A DNA stretch of 64,000 nt from Ascoidea rubescens DSM 1968 (lineage: Eukaryota > Ascomycota > Saccharomycetes > Ascoideales > Ascoideaceae): NCBI RefSeq assembly GCF_001661345.1, contig NW_017962921.1:1-64000 (forward strand), in the 5' to 3' direction. The notes beneath the pieces are model-generated. The model was not told the DNA's origin. It did no database searches and saw only the letters and a program-made list of their open reading frames with translations. Positions 51,059 to 60,518 of the stretch are shown one piece after another. Positions within the stretch are counted from its first letter, which is position 1, and each line of letters begins with the position of its first letter. Made by a program: the position numbers and the translations under genes.

Positions 51059-51438
51059 AAGAATTATTAAAAAGTTTTTCTCAGAGTTATCCCAGGTGCA
51101 AAAAAACTAGCCATCTCAATTTTTATTTTAATCATGTTTCTATTGTTAGAGGCAAAATAATTATGTTTAAAGTTACAGACTGCAATACAGATAGACAAAA
51201 ATATAAAACCATAAAAAGTTTTCAAAGTAAATTTCATAACAAAAATAGAAGGATTAACACCAAAGAATATAAAAAAGTTATGCATCTAGCTAAATCGTAT
51301 CAACACTCCGTATATTTTGATGAGACTGGATTGAATGGAATTAAAAAATTTTTAAATCGAGTATAATGTATAAAATATTTATATGGTATTTATTTTTTAT
51401 CAATAACCATTAAAGCAGTTGATAATTACTAGCTCAGT

Positions 51439-51468
51439 TGATGGTATATGATGGTATATGATGGTAAA
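51439..51468. repeat. GATGGTATAT tandem repeat
   Basis: Three 10-bp units, the last imperfect, in the AT-rich gap. Confidence 0.7.
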
Positions 51469-51690
51469 TAGTTTTTAATAAATATGGATTAATATACGTA
51501 AAGAAACTTGAACTAATAGTAGTAAATAGTGATTTGTGCTCAATGACTATTTTAATCATAAAGCTACCAATGCATATAACCTGCAATCGTGAAGACCCTT
51601 TTAAATACTCCCGAATCCTCTCCACAATAGAAGCTCTTCAAAGAAGCTTAAACAGGGGAAAATTACAGACGCTAAATGCACACGATCACT

Positions 51691-51764
51691 GCGTCAGACC
51701 GCATGAAAGCGGTCACAAATAAGGACGCCACTTCTGGTATAGGATCTGTTTCATGCGAAACAGA
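51691..51764. ncRNA. Paired perfect hairpins with mutually complementary loops; candidate structured RNA
   Basis: Hairpin 1 is GACCGC/GCGGTC (51697-51714, loop ATGAAA), enclosed by GCGTC/GACGC (51691-51695 with 51724-51728). Hairpin 2 is TCTGTTTC/GAAACAGA (51745-51764, loop ATGC). CGCATGAAA (51700-51708) in hairpin 1 is the exact reverse complement of TTTCATGCG (51749-51757) in hairpin 2. The two could therefore swap to a single long-range stem. A third short hairpin (AAGCT/AGCTT) lies at 51631-51649. It sits in AT-rich non-coding DNA. It may be a snoRNA-like RNA, a terminator pair or a DNA element; no family is identified. Confidence 0.35.
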
Positions 51765-52754
51765 GAATTAATAAATAAAACTACAATATATTTCAAACTT
51801 AATTTTCATATTATCAACTTTAAAAAGGCTACTTTTGTTTGAATCATCTATGTCTCTGAATTTTTTTTATTTTGTTTACAATTTGTTTCCTTTTATTTCA
51901 ATTTTATTTTAATTTACTTCATATTTCAAATTATATAACTTCTCTATATACTAATTCTCATATACAAAGTCTAAAGATTTCTTTTCAATAAATTAAAAAG
52001 AAATCATCAAGCTACTAATCAATTAATTATACATACTATTATCACTTATTTTAATCTATCTATTACAATTTACTATTATTAGTCGCTAACTATCCTTATT
52101 AGTTCACTATTCAAACTATCAATTCTATTACTAAATGAACTTATTCCTGAAACTCCATATTAAAACCTTTCTTTTCAATATATTCCTACAGGTCTTGATA
52201 GTGTGTTATCTACGTTATTATTGTATATGAACTAGGCAGTCTAATATGGTGGCTAACTAACTCCACAACTTACACATTAGCTGCAAATACCATCATTCAA
52301 ATTCTCTATAAGCTGCTATGCTTAAGCAACCCTTTGGTGCTGATAGACTTTTTTGGTGCTCATTCCAGATAATAAATTGTGAGTTGAATCGATTATTTCC
52401 ACAAATATCTTCAAAAAAACCGTGTTTGTAAAGTGAAAATTATTTGGAGTTTTGCTAGAATGCACTAGTAGCTAAAATTTGTAATATTTTTATTAAAAAT
52501 GCATTAAATATATATATATAAAGAAACAAAAATTCTATAAATTTGGTGTGTCTTTCTAAAAAGATCTTTTTTTGTAAAAAAAAATTTATTGCATCAATGA
52601 TTGAAAGAAAGTTGGTATTAAAAATGATTTGGAAGATGAATTGGATCACAAAAACATGTTTTATCTGTGGATAGCAGACATATTTATAAACAAAGGCATC
52701 CACATTAAATGTCATTAAGAAACTTCTGTTTTAGAATATTATGATGAGTGAGTT

Positions 52755-52800
52755 TGAAAAAAAAAAAAAAAAAATAAAATAAAATAAAATAAGGTAAAGT
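52755..52800. repeat. Poly-A and AAAAT simple repeat
   Basis: A run of about 17 A residues followed by tandem TAAAA units, downstream of CDC5. Confidence 0.8.
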
Positions 52801-53046
52801 AAAACAAAGTAAAAAAATAATAAAAAAATCTCAATATAAAACTTCACTTGAAGAAATTAATAGACCAAAAGCTGATTATGAATTGAAAATAAAAGGATTT
52901 TCTAATAAAAAAATCCCTAAACTAATAACCAAAACCTTGATTAAAAAATAATAACGAATTTCTTTTATAAAATCAACAAAATAAAAAAATGAAAAAAAAT
53001 GTTTTGTAATATAATTTTTAATTCAACTTATTTTGATACATTGTTT

Positions 53047-55101
53047 TTATATGTCAGCTTTTTGTTTTAATGCTTGTTTCATTAAAAGATATTTTTCTTC
53101 AAAGTTAATTTCTTTATTACCTGGTATACCACCATATCTTAATACTTCGACTAATGAGTATGAATTAGCAGTTCTATCAGGAGAAATATACGTTAAAGCT
53201 CTACCCTTTTCTGAAATGCATATTTTGTGATGATCTCTGAAATTAAATTGGAATGAACCGTTACTTAATTCAAACATCACATAGGGATCATATCTGCTAT
53301 ATCTTCTTAACCATATGTCTTCTTCTCTAGCACTGTGTTCATTTGAGACGTTGCACAAGTTGGTCTTCATATATTTAGCAAAAAACTCAACTATTCCCAT
53401 TTCTTTTCTCAATTCAAAGGGCATTGAACTTAACTGAAAACTTTTTGCCAGCCAACCTTTAAGTTTGTCCTCGACTATATACCAAAAGTCTTCAGAGTTG
53501 GTTAATTTTAAGATTGAGTTGCCATTATTAAACAATACACCGATATCGTTTGAGGATAATTGATAGGAGAAACCATGTTTATTTGAGTAGTCAACCCATT
53601 TGCTTATTAGTATTGGTCTCTTGTTGATCACGTAGTTGTCGTCGATTGAAGATCTTAATCTGACTTGCCTTTCAGCTATGTTAATGTTGCTTAAAGTTTC
53701 CATGCATTCATTTGCTAATAGTTGGTCTGATTTTTTTTCGAATTTAGAGGAAAAGTTGAATTTTTTTGAAGGTTTTAACATTTTGTTTATAAGAGCTTCT
53801 TCGGTTATTCTCTTTGAAGCAGTACCGACCATGACCATTTCTTTATATTTATTTGAAGTGCCACCTGGAGATAGGGATTGGGGCAAAAGTGCTTTTGGTT
53901 GTTCTGATTCAAGATCTGATTTTAAGATTTCTATTGGGTTTTTAGGGCCACCGCTCATTAAACCGCCATTCATTTGAGCATTGTAAAAGTTTGCTTCTGC
54001 TTCTCTTTTGTCGATGTTATAGTAATAGGAAGGTTCATTTAGTAGTATATCGGTGCTAAGTTGTCTTGGAAAGGAGCCTTTAAACCATTTATAGTGAAGA
54101 ATATCAGAGAGAGAAGGTCTTTTTAAAGGGTCAAGAGAGAGGATATCCTTTATAAGAATTTTTGCTTCATCTGAGACGTTTTTGTCTTGGGGAAATTGAT
54201 AATCAGTTGATTTAATTCTTTCGTAAATTAGTTTGACGTCCTTTGATTGAAAAGGGGGTTTACCGAATAATAAAGCGTACATCATTATACCGATTGACCA
54301 AGTATCTACTTCGAAGGAGTGACCTTTAATTTTGCCAGTAAGAACTTCAGGAGCAATGTAGTTGGGAGTACCACAGATTGTGTATTTTCTATCTTTTCCA
54401 ACAGGCAAGACAGCAGCAAGACCGAAATCACCAATTTTGAGGTTCATATCAGCATCAAAGAAGATATTACCAAGTTTAATGTCTCTGTGGATGACTCTTC
54501 TATTGTGCATATACTTGATAGCAGCTATGATTTGCACAATCATGAATCTGACTTCAGGTTCAGATAAGTTTTTTCTTTTCTTCAACAAGTCCATAAGGGA
54601 GCCATGGGAACAGATTTCTAGAAGAATGTAAACGTTGACATCGTCTTCGAAACAGTCGATAAACTGGACGATGTTTGGATGAGACATTGATTTGTGGATT
54701 TTGATTTCAGATAGTAGTTTTGTTTTAGTTTTTTCATTTTTAATTGAGGCCTTTGCAACAGTTTTAGCAGCGTATAGTTTTCCACCATCATCTTTGATTT
54801 GGAAGCATCTAGCAAAACCACCTTCACCTAAGAATAAACCTCTTTGGTAATCTTTACCTGTTCTTGTTCTAATGACTGAGGGAGGAGTTTTGCAAAGAGA
54901 GGATAATTTTTCCCTTTTTTTCTTTTGTTGTTGTTGTTGTTGCTGTTGTTGTTGTTCCTTTTGTAGGATTTGTTTTGCTTGTTGCTGAGAAGGGAGTTGA
55001 GTTTGGTAATGGTTAGTGTTGAGGTTAGCATTTAAACTATTTCTAACGTTTCTTGAGTTGAGGTCTTGAGAAGCAATGACTTGTAGAGGTTGGCCACGCA
55101 T
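53047..55101 (-). CDS. CDC5: Polo-like kinase Cdc5
   Basis: A 684-residue serine/threonine kinase that drives mitotic entry, anaphase progression and mitotic exit. After a 50-residue polar tail with an 11-residue Gln run comes the kinase domain: LGEGGFARCF (about 93-102), AAKTVAK with the ATP lysine, HRDIKLGNIFF with catalytic D207, DFGLAA, and the activation loop CGTPNYIAPE. Two polo boxes form the C-terminus: WVDYSNKHGFSYQLSSNDIG with GVLFNNG, and YDPYVMFELSNGSFQFNFRDHHKI. These match fungal Cdc5 closely, and the length is near that of S. cerevisiae (705 aa). There is one CTG codon (53449-53451), at a position that is Val in S. cerevisiae by memory. The start is the first ATG. Confidence 0.95.
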   Translation of the reverse strand: MRGQPLQVIASQDLNSRNVRNSLNANLNTNHYQTQLPSQQQAKQILQKEQQQQQQQQQQKKKREKLSSLCKTPPSVIRTRTGKDYQRGLFLGEGGFARCFQIKDDGGKLYAAKTVAKASIKNEKTKTKLLSEIKIHKSMSHPNIVQFIDCFEDDVNVYILLEICSHGSLMDLLKKRKNLSEPEVRFMIVQIIAAIKYMHNRRVIHRDIKLGNIFFDADMNLKIGDFGLAAVLPVGKDRKYTICGTPNYIAPEVLTGKIKGHSFEVDTWSIGIMMYALLFGKPPFQSKDVKLIYERIKSTDYQFPQDKNVSDEAKILIKDILSLDPLKRPSLSDILHYKWFKGSFPRQLSTDILLNEPSYYYNIDKREAEANFYNAQMNGGLMSGGPKNPIEILKSDLESEQPKALLPQSLSPGGTSNKYKEMVMVGTASKRITEEALINKMLKPSKKFNFSSKFEKKSDQLLANECMETLSNINIAERQVRLRSSIDDNYVINKRPILISKWVDYSNKHGFSYQLSSNDIGVLFNNGNSILKLTNSEDFWYIVEDKLKGWLAKSFQLSSMPFELRKEMGIVEFFAKYMKTNLCNVSNEHSAREEDIWLRRYSRYDPYVMFELSNGSFQFNFRDHHKICISEKGRALTYISPDRTANSYSLVEVLRYGGIPGNKEINFEEKYLLMKQALKQKADI

Positions 55102-56238
55102 TTTGGAGAAGTAGGAGGAATTTAGATTTAGAATTAGATTTAGATTTAAGTTTAGAGAGTTGAATAGGAATGAAAATAGATTACGGGGGATGTTGAAAAT
55201 GAGAGGTGGGTATTCAGATGAATTCCTGATTGAAATGGATTGTTTGGTTTTAAAATCGTTGTGAGTAAAGTTGTTAAAAAATTGGAAATGATTGAGATAG
55301 TAAGGATTTCTGTGATTGAATAGATTTATAAGGGAATTAAAGAAGGATATTTTAGGGGGGCTATTGTTGTTGTTATTGAGGTTGAGACTAATAATGTTGG
55401 AGGTATTAATGTTAATATTGGAGACAATTTAAGGATTGTTGTCGATATCACTTTGTAAGAAGACGTTTGAGAATACTTTTAAGAATACTTTTAAGAAGTG
55501 AGGTATGAGATAAGATAAGTGTTATAAAGAGGGATAAGTAATATAGAGGAGTAGTATTGGTAGTGATGGGGATAAGGATATGGAAAAATACTGAAAACCA
55601 CAAAAGGGTATAAGTGAGGTATATATCAAGTATAAATCAGGTATTAGAGGGCAAATATCAAAGTAGTATATTGCAAAGTGGATATCGAAAGATTGGATAT
55701 AAGAGAGAGAACCAGAGAAGAAAACAGATGACAAAAAGAAATAAAAAAAACCGGAACCAAGCGAGGTGAGTTGAGTCGAAGGAACAGATGGAGAATTAAG
55801 GGCTAGGGATGGGAAGAAACAAGAAGATATATCAGGAAAAGAAGAGGAACAGAGATGGTTGCAAGAAGAAGAGATGAAAAAGGGATATTAAATATAAAAA
55901 CAAAAGCAAAGAAGTTTATTTATTTATATTCAAAAGGCCCAGCCAAAAAGCGAACTGCACAGAAAATGAAATGTGTGTTTACATTTTGCCGAATCGGGAA
56001 GAGCACCTGCAGCAGCGCCCAATGGGGAAAGAAGTACACAAAGAAGCAAACACTACACAAACAAATTCCCCAATCAGGCATTGTGCATGGCAGAACGTCT
56101 GAGTGTGCGCCAGGCAACAGCCTGCACATGCATGTGCCTGGGGCTGCTTTACATCCACAGCGGTGGTACTGCGTAGTGAAGAACCATCGATTGTTGAAAT
56201 ACTCATACCAGCTATTTTGACAGCATCTTTTGATCCTC
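55102..56238. other. Intergenic region between CDC5 and RIB2
   Basis: 1.14 kb. The CDC5 promoter side (55102-55900) is AG-rich with GGTATA-type stretches. 55980-56170 is GC-rich. Open frames there do not look like protein families. The RIB2 3' end lies at the right edge. Confidence 0.6.
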
Positions 56239-57981
56239 TTATAGTGCCAATTTGGGCTTCTTTCTCTGTTGGTCCGCATCCGCATCCGCATCCGGGTTAC
56301 GGCCCGTGGCCAACGCCAAACACCGGGCCTCGACGTCCGGAACTTGTGCGTAGAGCACGCCGTTGGCCGCAAGCGTTTTCCGGCCAGTGTTGTTTGCGAC
56401 GAAAGTGTCCGGCTCGAGAACACCGACAAAGCACGTGCGGATGCCGTAGCGGAGAATTCGCTCGACACAAGGCGTTTTCCCGCTGAGTCGGTGCGAACAG
56501 GGCTCCATCGTGGTGTAGAGCACAGTCCCGACGGGAAGCTTTTGCTCGTCCTGCTCAGAGCTCACCTGCGCAAAGTACTTTTTGATGGCGCACTCCTCGG
56601 CGTGTGTGTTTCCTGGTAACTCTCGTGAGTATCCCGTCGCAAGAACCTCGTCGTCCAACACAAGCACCGCTCCCACCGAAAAGGCCCGGTCCGTGTATTC
56701 GCACTTCCGGGCCTCCTCCATTGCCGTCTCCATATGCTTCCGGTGCTTTTCCATCGCCCACTCCGGTATTTCCGTCTGGAACTCCCACTGTTCGCCCTCC
56801 GTGGAGTCCTTCGTTTTGTATCTGAACGAATGCAACCAAATCTCCAAGTTTCTCACATCTGGATCAGAATATAACTCGTCTTCACACTCTTTGCAGTGCT
56901 TTCCATTCAACACCTCTCCATTTTTGTTGCATTTCCCATCTTCAATCTCTCTTTGGTAATACCAACTGTTCTCTGGCTCGCTTTTCCCAAACTTGTCCAA
57001 TCTCTTTTGCACCAATCTGTAGTCAATCTTGTTTTCCTTTCCCAACGCCTCTCCCCAGACTTTAACATTTGAGTAAATAGGATCATTGGCAATTGGAAAC
57101 CCCAAATACTGTAAATGAACCCGAATTTGGTGGGTTCTTCCTGTCAATGGCCTGCAAATCACAATACTAGTATCGCTCTCTTTATCGTACGAAACCTTTC
57201 GAATATATGTCTTTGCTGTCTTTCCCTTTTCTTCATCCACTTTGTTCAATGTCAACCTTGCATCGTATTTATACAACGGTTTGTCAATCAACACCTCGTT
57301 AATCTCCTTCCCATTTTCGTCCATCTTTTTGAAATTCCCCTTCACTTTAGCAATGTATTCCTTCACCAAATCTCGGTTAATAAACTTATTTCTCAACTGC
57401 TCTGAATATTCCCCATTCTTGCTCAAGAGCATTATCCCCGATGTCAATCGGTCCAATCTATGCGAAACCAATATATTCATTTTCTTTTCAAACTGAAATA
57501 TCTCAGATATTGAATTGTATCGATACCTACCAACTGGATGAACTGGTATGCCCGCGGGTTTATTAATAACAACCATATCCTTATTCTCATATATAATCTG
57601 AATTTCCTTTGCTGAAACCGCTGGCTCATGTCGATGGATCTTATGTGTAATCAAATCTCCATCTTTCAAAATCGTATCCAATTTCGCTACTTGCTTATTG
57701 ATTGTAACCTTTCCCTCTTCGATCTTCCTCCGATAATGCTCTCCACTCTTGTCTCGAAATTCTCTTTGAAATACGTCAACAACATTCTTCCCTCTCCATC
57801 GTAACTTGCAATACGTATTATACGTATAATAGTATGGGTCGACTTTTCTTAGTTCTTTCCCAATCCTATAGCTCGTATTAATACCCAACTTCTCATCTTC
57901 AATTATAACAACTCTATCTTTGCTCAATTTCTCTCCAGCTTTTGAAACCATTCTTTTGAATGCTAATGAAATCCTGTTCAT
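56239..57981 (-). CDS. RIB2: Bifunctional DRAP deaminase / tRNA pseudouridine synthase (Rib2/Pus8)
   Basis: A 580-residue fusion enzyme. The N-terminal part (about 100-330) is an RluA-type pseudouridine synthase. PAGIPVHPVGRY precedes the active-site motif HRLDRLTSG with catalytic D177, and CRPLTGRTHQIRVHLQYLG is the next family block. The C-terminal part (about 420-560) is a cytidine-deaminase-fold riboflavin-pathway deaminase. It has H460-A-E462 and C495/C505 (PCSHRLSGKTPC) as zinc ligands and proton shuttle. It acts on the pyrimidine intermediate before ribitylamino-uracil. Length and order match S. cerevisiae Rib2 (591 aa). The deaminase half (56240-56860) is strikingly GC-rich, and the synthase half is AT-rich. 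Even so, no CTG codon occurs in the whole gene. Confidence 0.93.
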   Translation of the reverse strand: MNRISLAFKRMVSKAGEKLSKDRVVIIEDEKLGINTSYRIGKELRKVDPYYYTYNTYCKLRWRGKNVVDVFQREFRDKSGEHYRRKIEEGKVTINKQVAKLDTILKDGDLITHKIHRHEPAVSAKEIQIIYENKDMVVINKPAGIPVHPVGRYRYNSISEIFQFEKKMNILVSHRLDRLTSGIMLLSKNGEYSEQLRNKFINRDLVKEYIAKVKGNFKKMDENGKEINEVLIDKPLYKYDARLTLNKVDEEKGKTAKTYIRKVSYDKESDTSIVICRPLTGRTHQIRVHLQYLGFPIANDPIYSNVKVWGEALGKENKIDYRLVQKRLDKFGKSEPENSWYYQREIEDGKCNKNGEVLNGKHCKECEDELYSDPDVRNLEIWLHSFRYKTKDSTEGEQWEFQTEIPEWAMEKHRKHMETAMEEARKCEYTDRAFSVGAVLVLDDEVLATGYSRELPGNTHAEECAIKKYFAQVSSEQDEQKLPVGTVLYTTMEPCSHRLSGKTPCVERILRYGIRTCFVGVLEPDTFVANNTGRKTLAANGVLYAQVPDVEARCLALATGRNPDADADADQQRKKPKLAL

Positions 57982-58219
57982 TTACCCAGTAGCCAATCTA
58001 CCAAATAAATATTCAATTAAATAGACGTCTAGCTAAATATATAGATAAATAATCGATTCTACCCAACACATAATAAAAGAAAACAATTGGTGCTTGAAAA
58101 AAAATAACGGAAAAAAAAAAAGTTAAAACGGCCTCTCATTGAATCCTAATAAATACTGAACAGATTTTTAATCAAACTATCTATAATTAACAGTTGATAA
58201 CTAATAATTAATATATAAA

Positions 58220-59998
58220 ATGGAAATTAATCTTATAAATAAAAACTATCTTGAAGAACAAAGAAATGCTCTCGAAGAATTGGATAGAATCCAACTAGAA
58301 ATATCTAACAGAATCCAAAGAAATCCAGCTGTTTACGTTGGCTCAACTCAAAATATAGATCATGGTGTTTTAAATCAAAATAATAAAAGGCCTGTAAAAG
58401 AAGTCCTACTCCAACAACACGAAATTAATTCATTCATTAAAAGATACAAAAAAAATTCATTATATTTAAGCAATTTTTATCTCAAAAACTCAAATGATTT
58501 TCCCCATCACATTGATTCAGAATATGAAATTGATAAATTAAATCATCAAATTTCCTTTATATCTGATCCAAATTACAGCTTTGAAAATTTTGATCTCCTT
58601 TACAGAAACATTCAGAAAAATTATCTATTCAACACTCATTCTCAAGATGGCAATCACAACTTGTCATTGCTATTTTCAATGGGTTCATCAAATTTATCCA
58701 AAAAAGATCTTCAAAATACAAACATAACAAAAGACATTTTCAAAAAAAATATTGCAAAATCAGAAATTAAAAAAAAAAGTATATTAAGTGCTTTTAGTTC
58801 AGATTTATCTCTTGATTCCATTTTTTCTTTGGAAGAAAACTATGGCAAATATCTTGATTTAATTCAATTTCATGAAATTTTTTTAAATCTACCGGGCCTA
58901 TCAAATCATTTCAATGACGACGAAAGATTTAGTATAACATATCTAAAATATTTGGAATTCTACTATAAAGTTGATAAAAATACCTATAACGACTATTACA
59001 AAGCCATTAATAGACATTCCCATGAGTATATTGATTATATTAACCAGTTATCAGATTATTTGGTCAAGTTTATATTCAAAATAAAACCATTGTCAAATCC
59101 AGACAGGATAATTAAAAATTTAAAAAGTCAATTTGAAGAAAAATGGGTAAAGCAAATAAACCAGAATTCGTACAATTCCAGTAGTAATGATAATGGTGAT
59201 AATAATAATAATAATAATAACGAAAGCGATAACAAATTATTTTGTAAACCTTGTAATAAACTATTTAGCAAGGAAACAGTTTTCAATGGGCATTTGAATG
59301 GGAAAAAACATAAGAAAAATGTTCAAAAGCTCAAAGGCTCAAACAATGCTCAGTTGAACGAAATTGAAAAAGAATTGTGTCTTGAAGAGTTTTTGATAAA
59401 CGAAATCACTCAATTGTTAGAAAGACAGCGTCAAGACACAAAATTGAATGTTGAAAGAAAACAGGCATTAACCAATAAAGAAAGGTTTGAAGAAATAGAA
59501 GATTTACTAAAAGAAGATACTGTCGGTGATAATGAACTAAAATTGTTTGATTCTGATTATTTAAACGAAGAGCTGTTGGACAAAACAAATGAGGATAGTG
59601 AATCTGATGAAGAGAATGTGCCCAATCCACTTAACTTGCCGTTGGGATTTGACGGGAAACCAATACCATATTGGTTATGGAAATTGCAGGGACTTGACAG
59701 AGAATTCAACTGCGAGATTTGTGGGAATTTGAAATACAAAGGCAGAAAAGCATTTGAAAAACATTTTATGGAAGCCAGACATACCCATGGGTTGAAGTGT
59801 CTTGGTATCCAAAAACCATCGTCGGTGTTTAAGGGTATTACAAGCATCGATGAAGTGAGTAAGTTATGGAGTAAAATAAAATACGAAAATCGTATTAAGG
59901 ACTCACTTAAAGAAAATACTGTTGAAGTTGAAGATGAAGAAGGCAACGTTATGACAGAGAAGGTGTACAATGATTTGAAAAAACAGGGGCTTATTTAG
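58220..59998 (+). CDS. PRP9: Splicing factor 3A subunit 3 (Prp9)
   Basis: A 592-residue U2 snRNP protein needed for prespliceosome assembly. The N-terminus ([17 protein letters not shown], then [23 protein letters not shown]) matches the SF3a60 family. A first zinc finger, [23 protein letters not shown], is near residue 340. A conserved block, [21 protein letters not shown], precedes the second finger [32 protein letters not shown]. The C-terminus ([18 protein letters not shown]) is the usual SF3a3 end. It is close to the length of S. cerevisiae Prp9 (530 aa) plus Asn-rich inserts. One CTG codon is at 59573. Its presence fits a genome that still splices introns such as that of TMA22. Confidence 0.93.
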   Translation: [592 protein letters not shown]

Positions 59999-60518
59999 TT
60001 AATTAAAATTCAAAAACTCTACAAGTGAATGAAACAATCAAGCGACTATTAGCGTTGGTTGATTGTTTTTGGTTTTATTCATTAGAACGTTTTCAATAAA
60101 TGTGATGCAAAACAGGATTTAATATGGTAGATTTATATGGATGTGATTATTACTACAAACTTTTCTACAATGGTTAAAAACTTTAGAAAATCTGGTTGTT
60201 TTTTCTTCGGAGGTCTCTTTAATTAGGACAAAACTGCTGTGGTGTACCATGTCATCAGGAAATGTTTGTTATTTCGCTGATATATAGTTGAGTAGAAAAT
60301 ATGGATCAATAAATTATTTAAAGATTGTCTAATCAACTGTACTATGCATCTTCTGTGGTTTGTAGGGGGGGTTGAAAAATAAAACGTTGACCCATCGGAG
60401 TGGTGTCGAGTCAAATTTTCGCTGCAAAAAGAAACCGGACGAGGGTTTATCAACAGTGGGAACAATTCAGACAGATTCAGAATATCTAGAAATCTAGAAG
60501 AATTAGCTGGCAATTGAG
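59999..60518. other. Intergenic region
   Basis: About 520 bp between PRP9 and TMA22. Mixed composition; no gene or repeat of note. Confidence 0.6.

Larger units (their letters stand above)
48698..53046. other. 4.3-kb AT-rich gap with small broken frames
   Basis: This is the longest stretch without a solid gene. It holds a degenerate minus-strand frame series (about 49331-50181), a small plus-strand frame series (50720-51366), a 3-copy GATGGTATAT repeat (51439-51468), two hairpins at 51691-51764, and A/T-rich simple sequence at 52755-52800. There is no homology I trust across it. A centromere or a lost gene cannot be excluded. Confidence 0.55.

Noticed and set aside
48698-53046. Centromere
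   Set aside because: The gap is AT-rich and gene-poor, but I see no point-centromere elements or large inverted repeats, and chromatin data would be needed.
55855-56468. Open frames opposite and downstream of RIB2
   Set aside because: They are shadows of the GC-rich RIB2 3' end or spacer; the RIB2 frame itself has full domain support.
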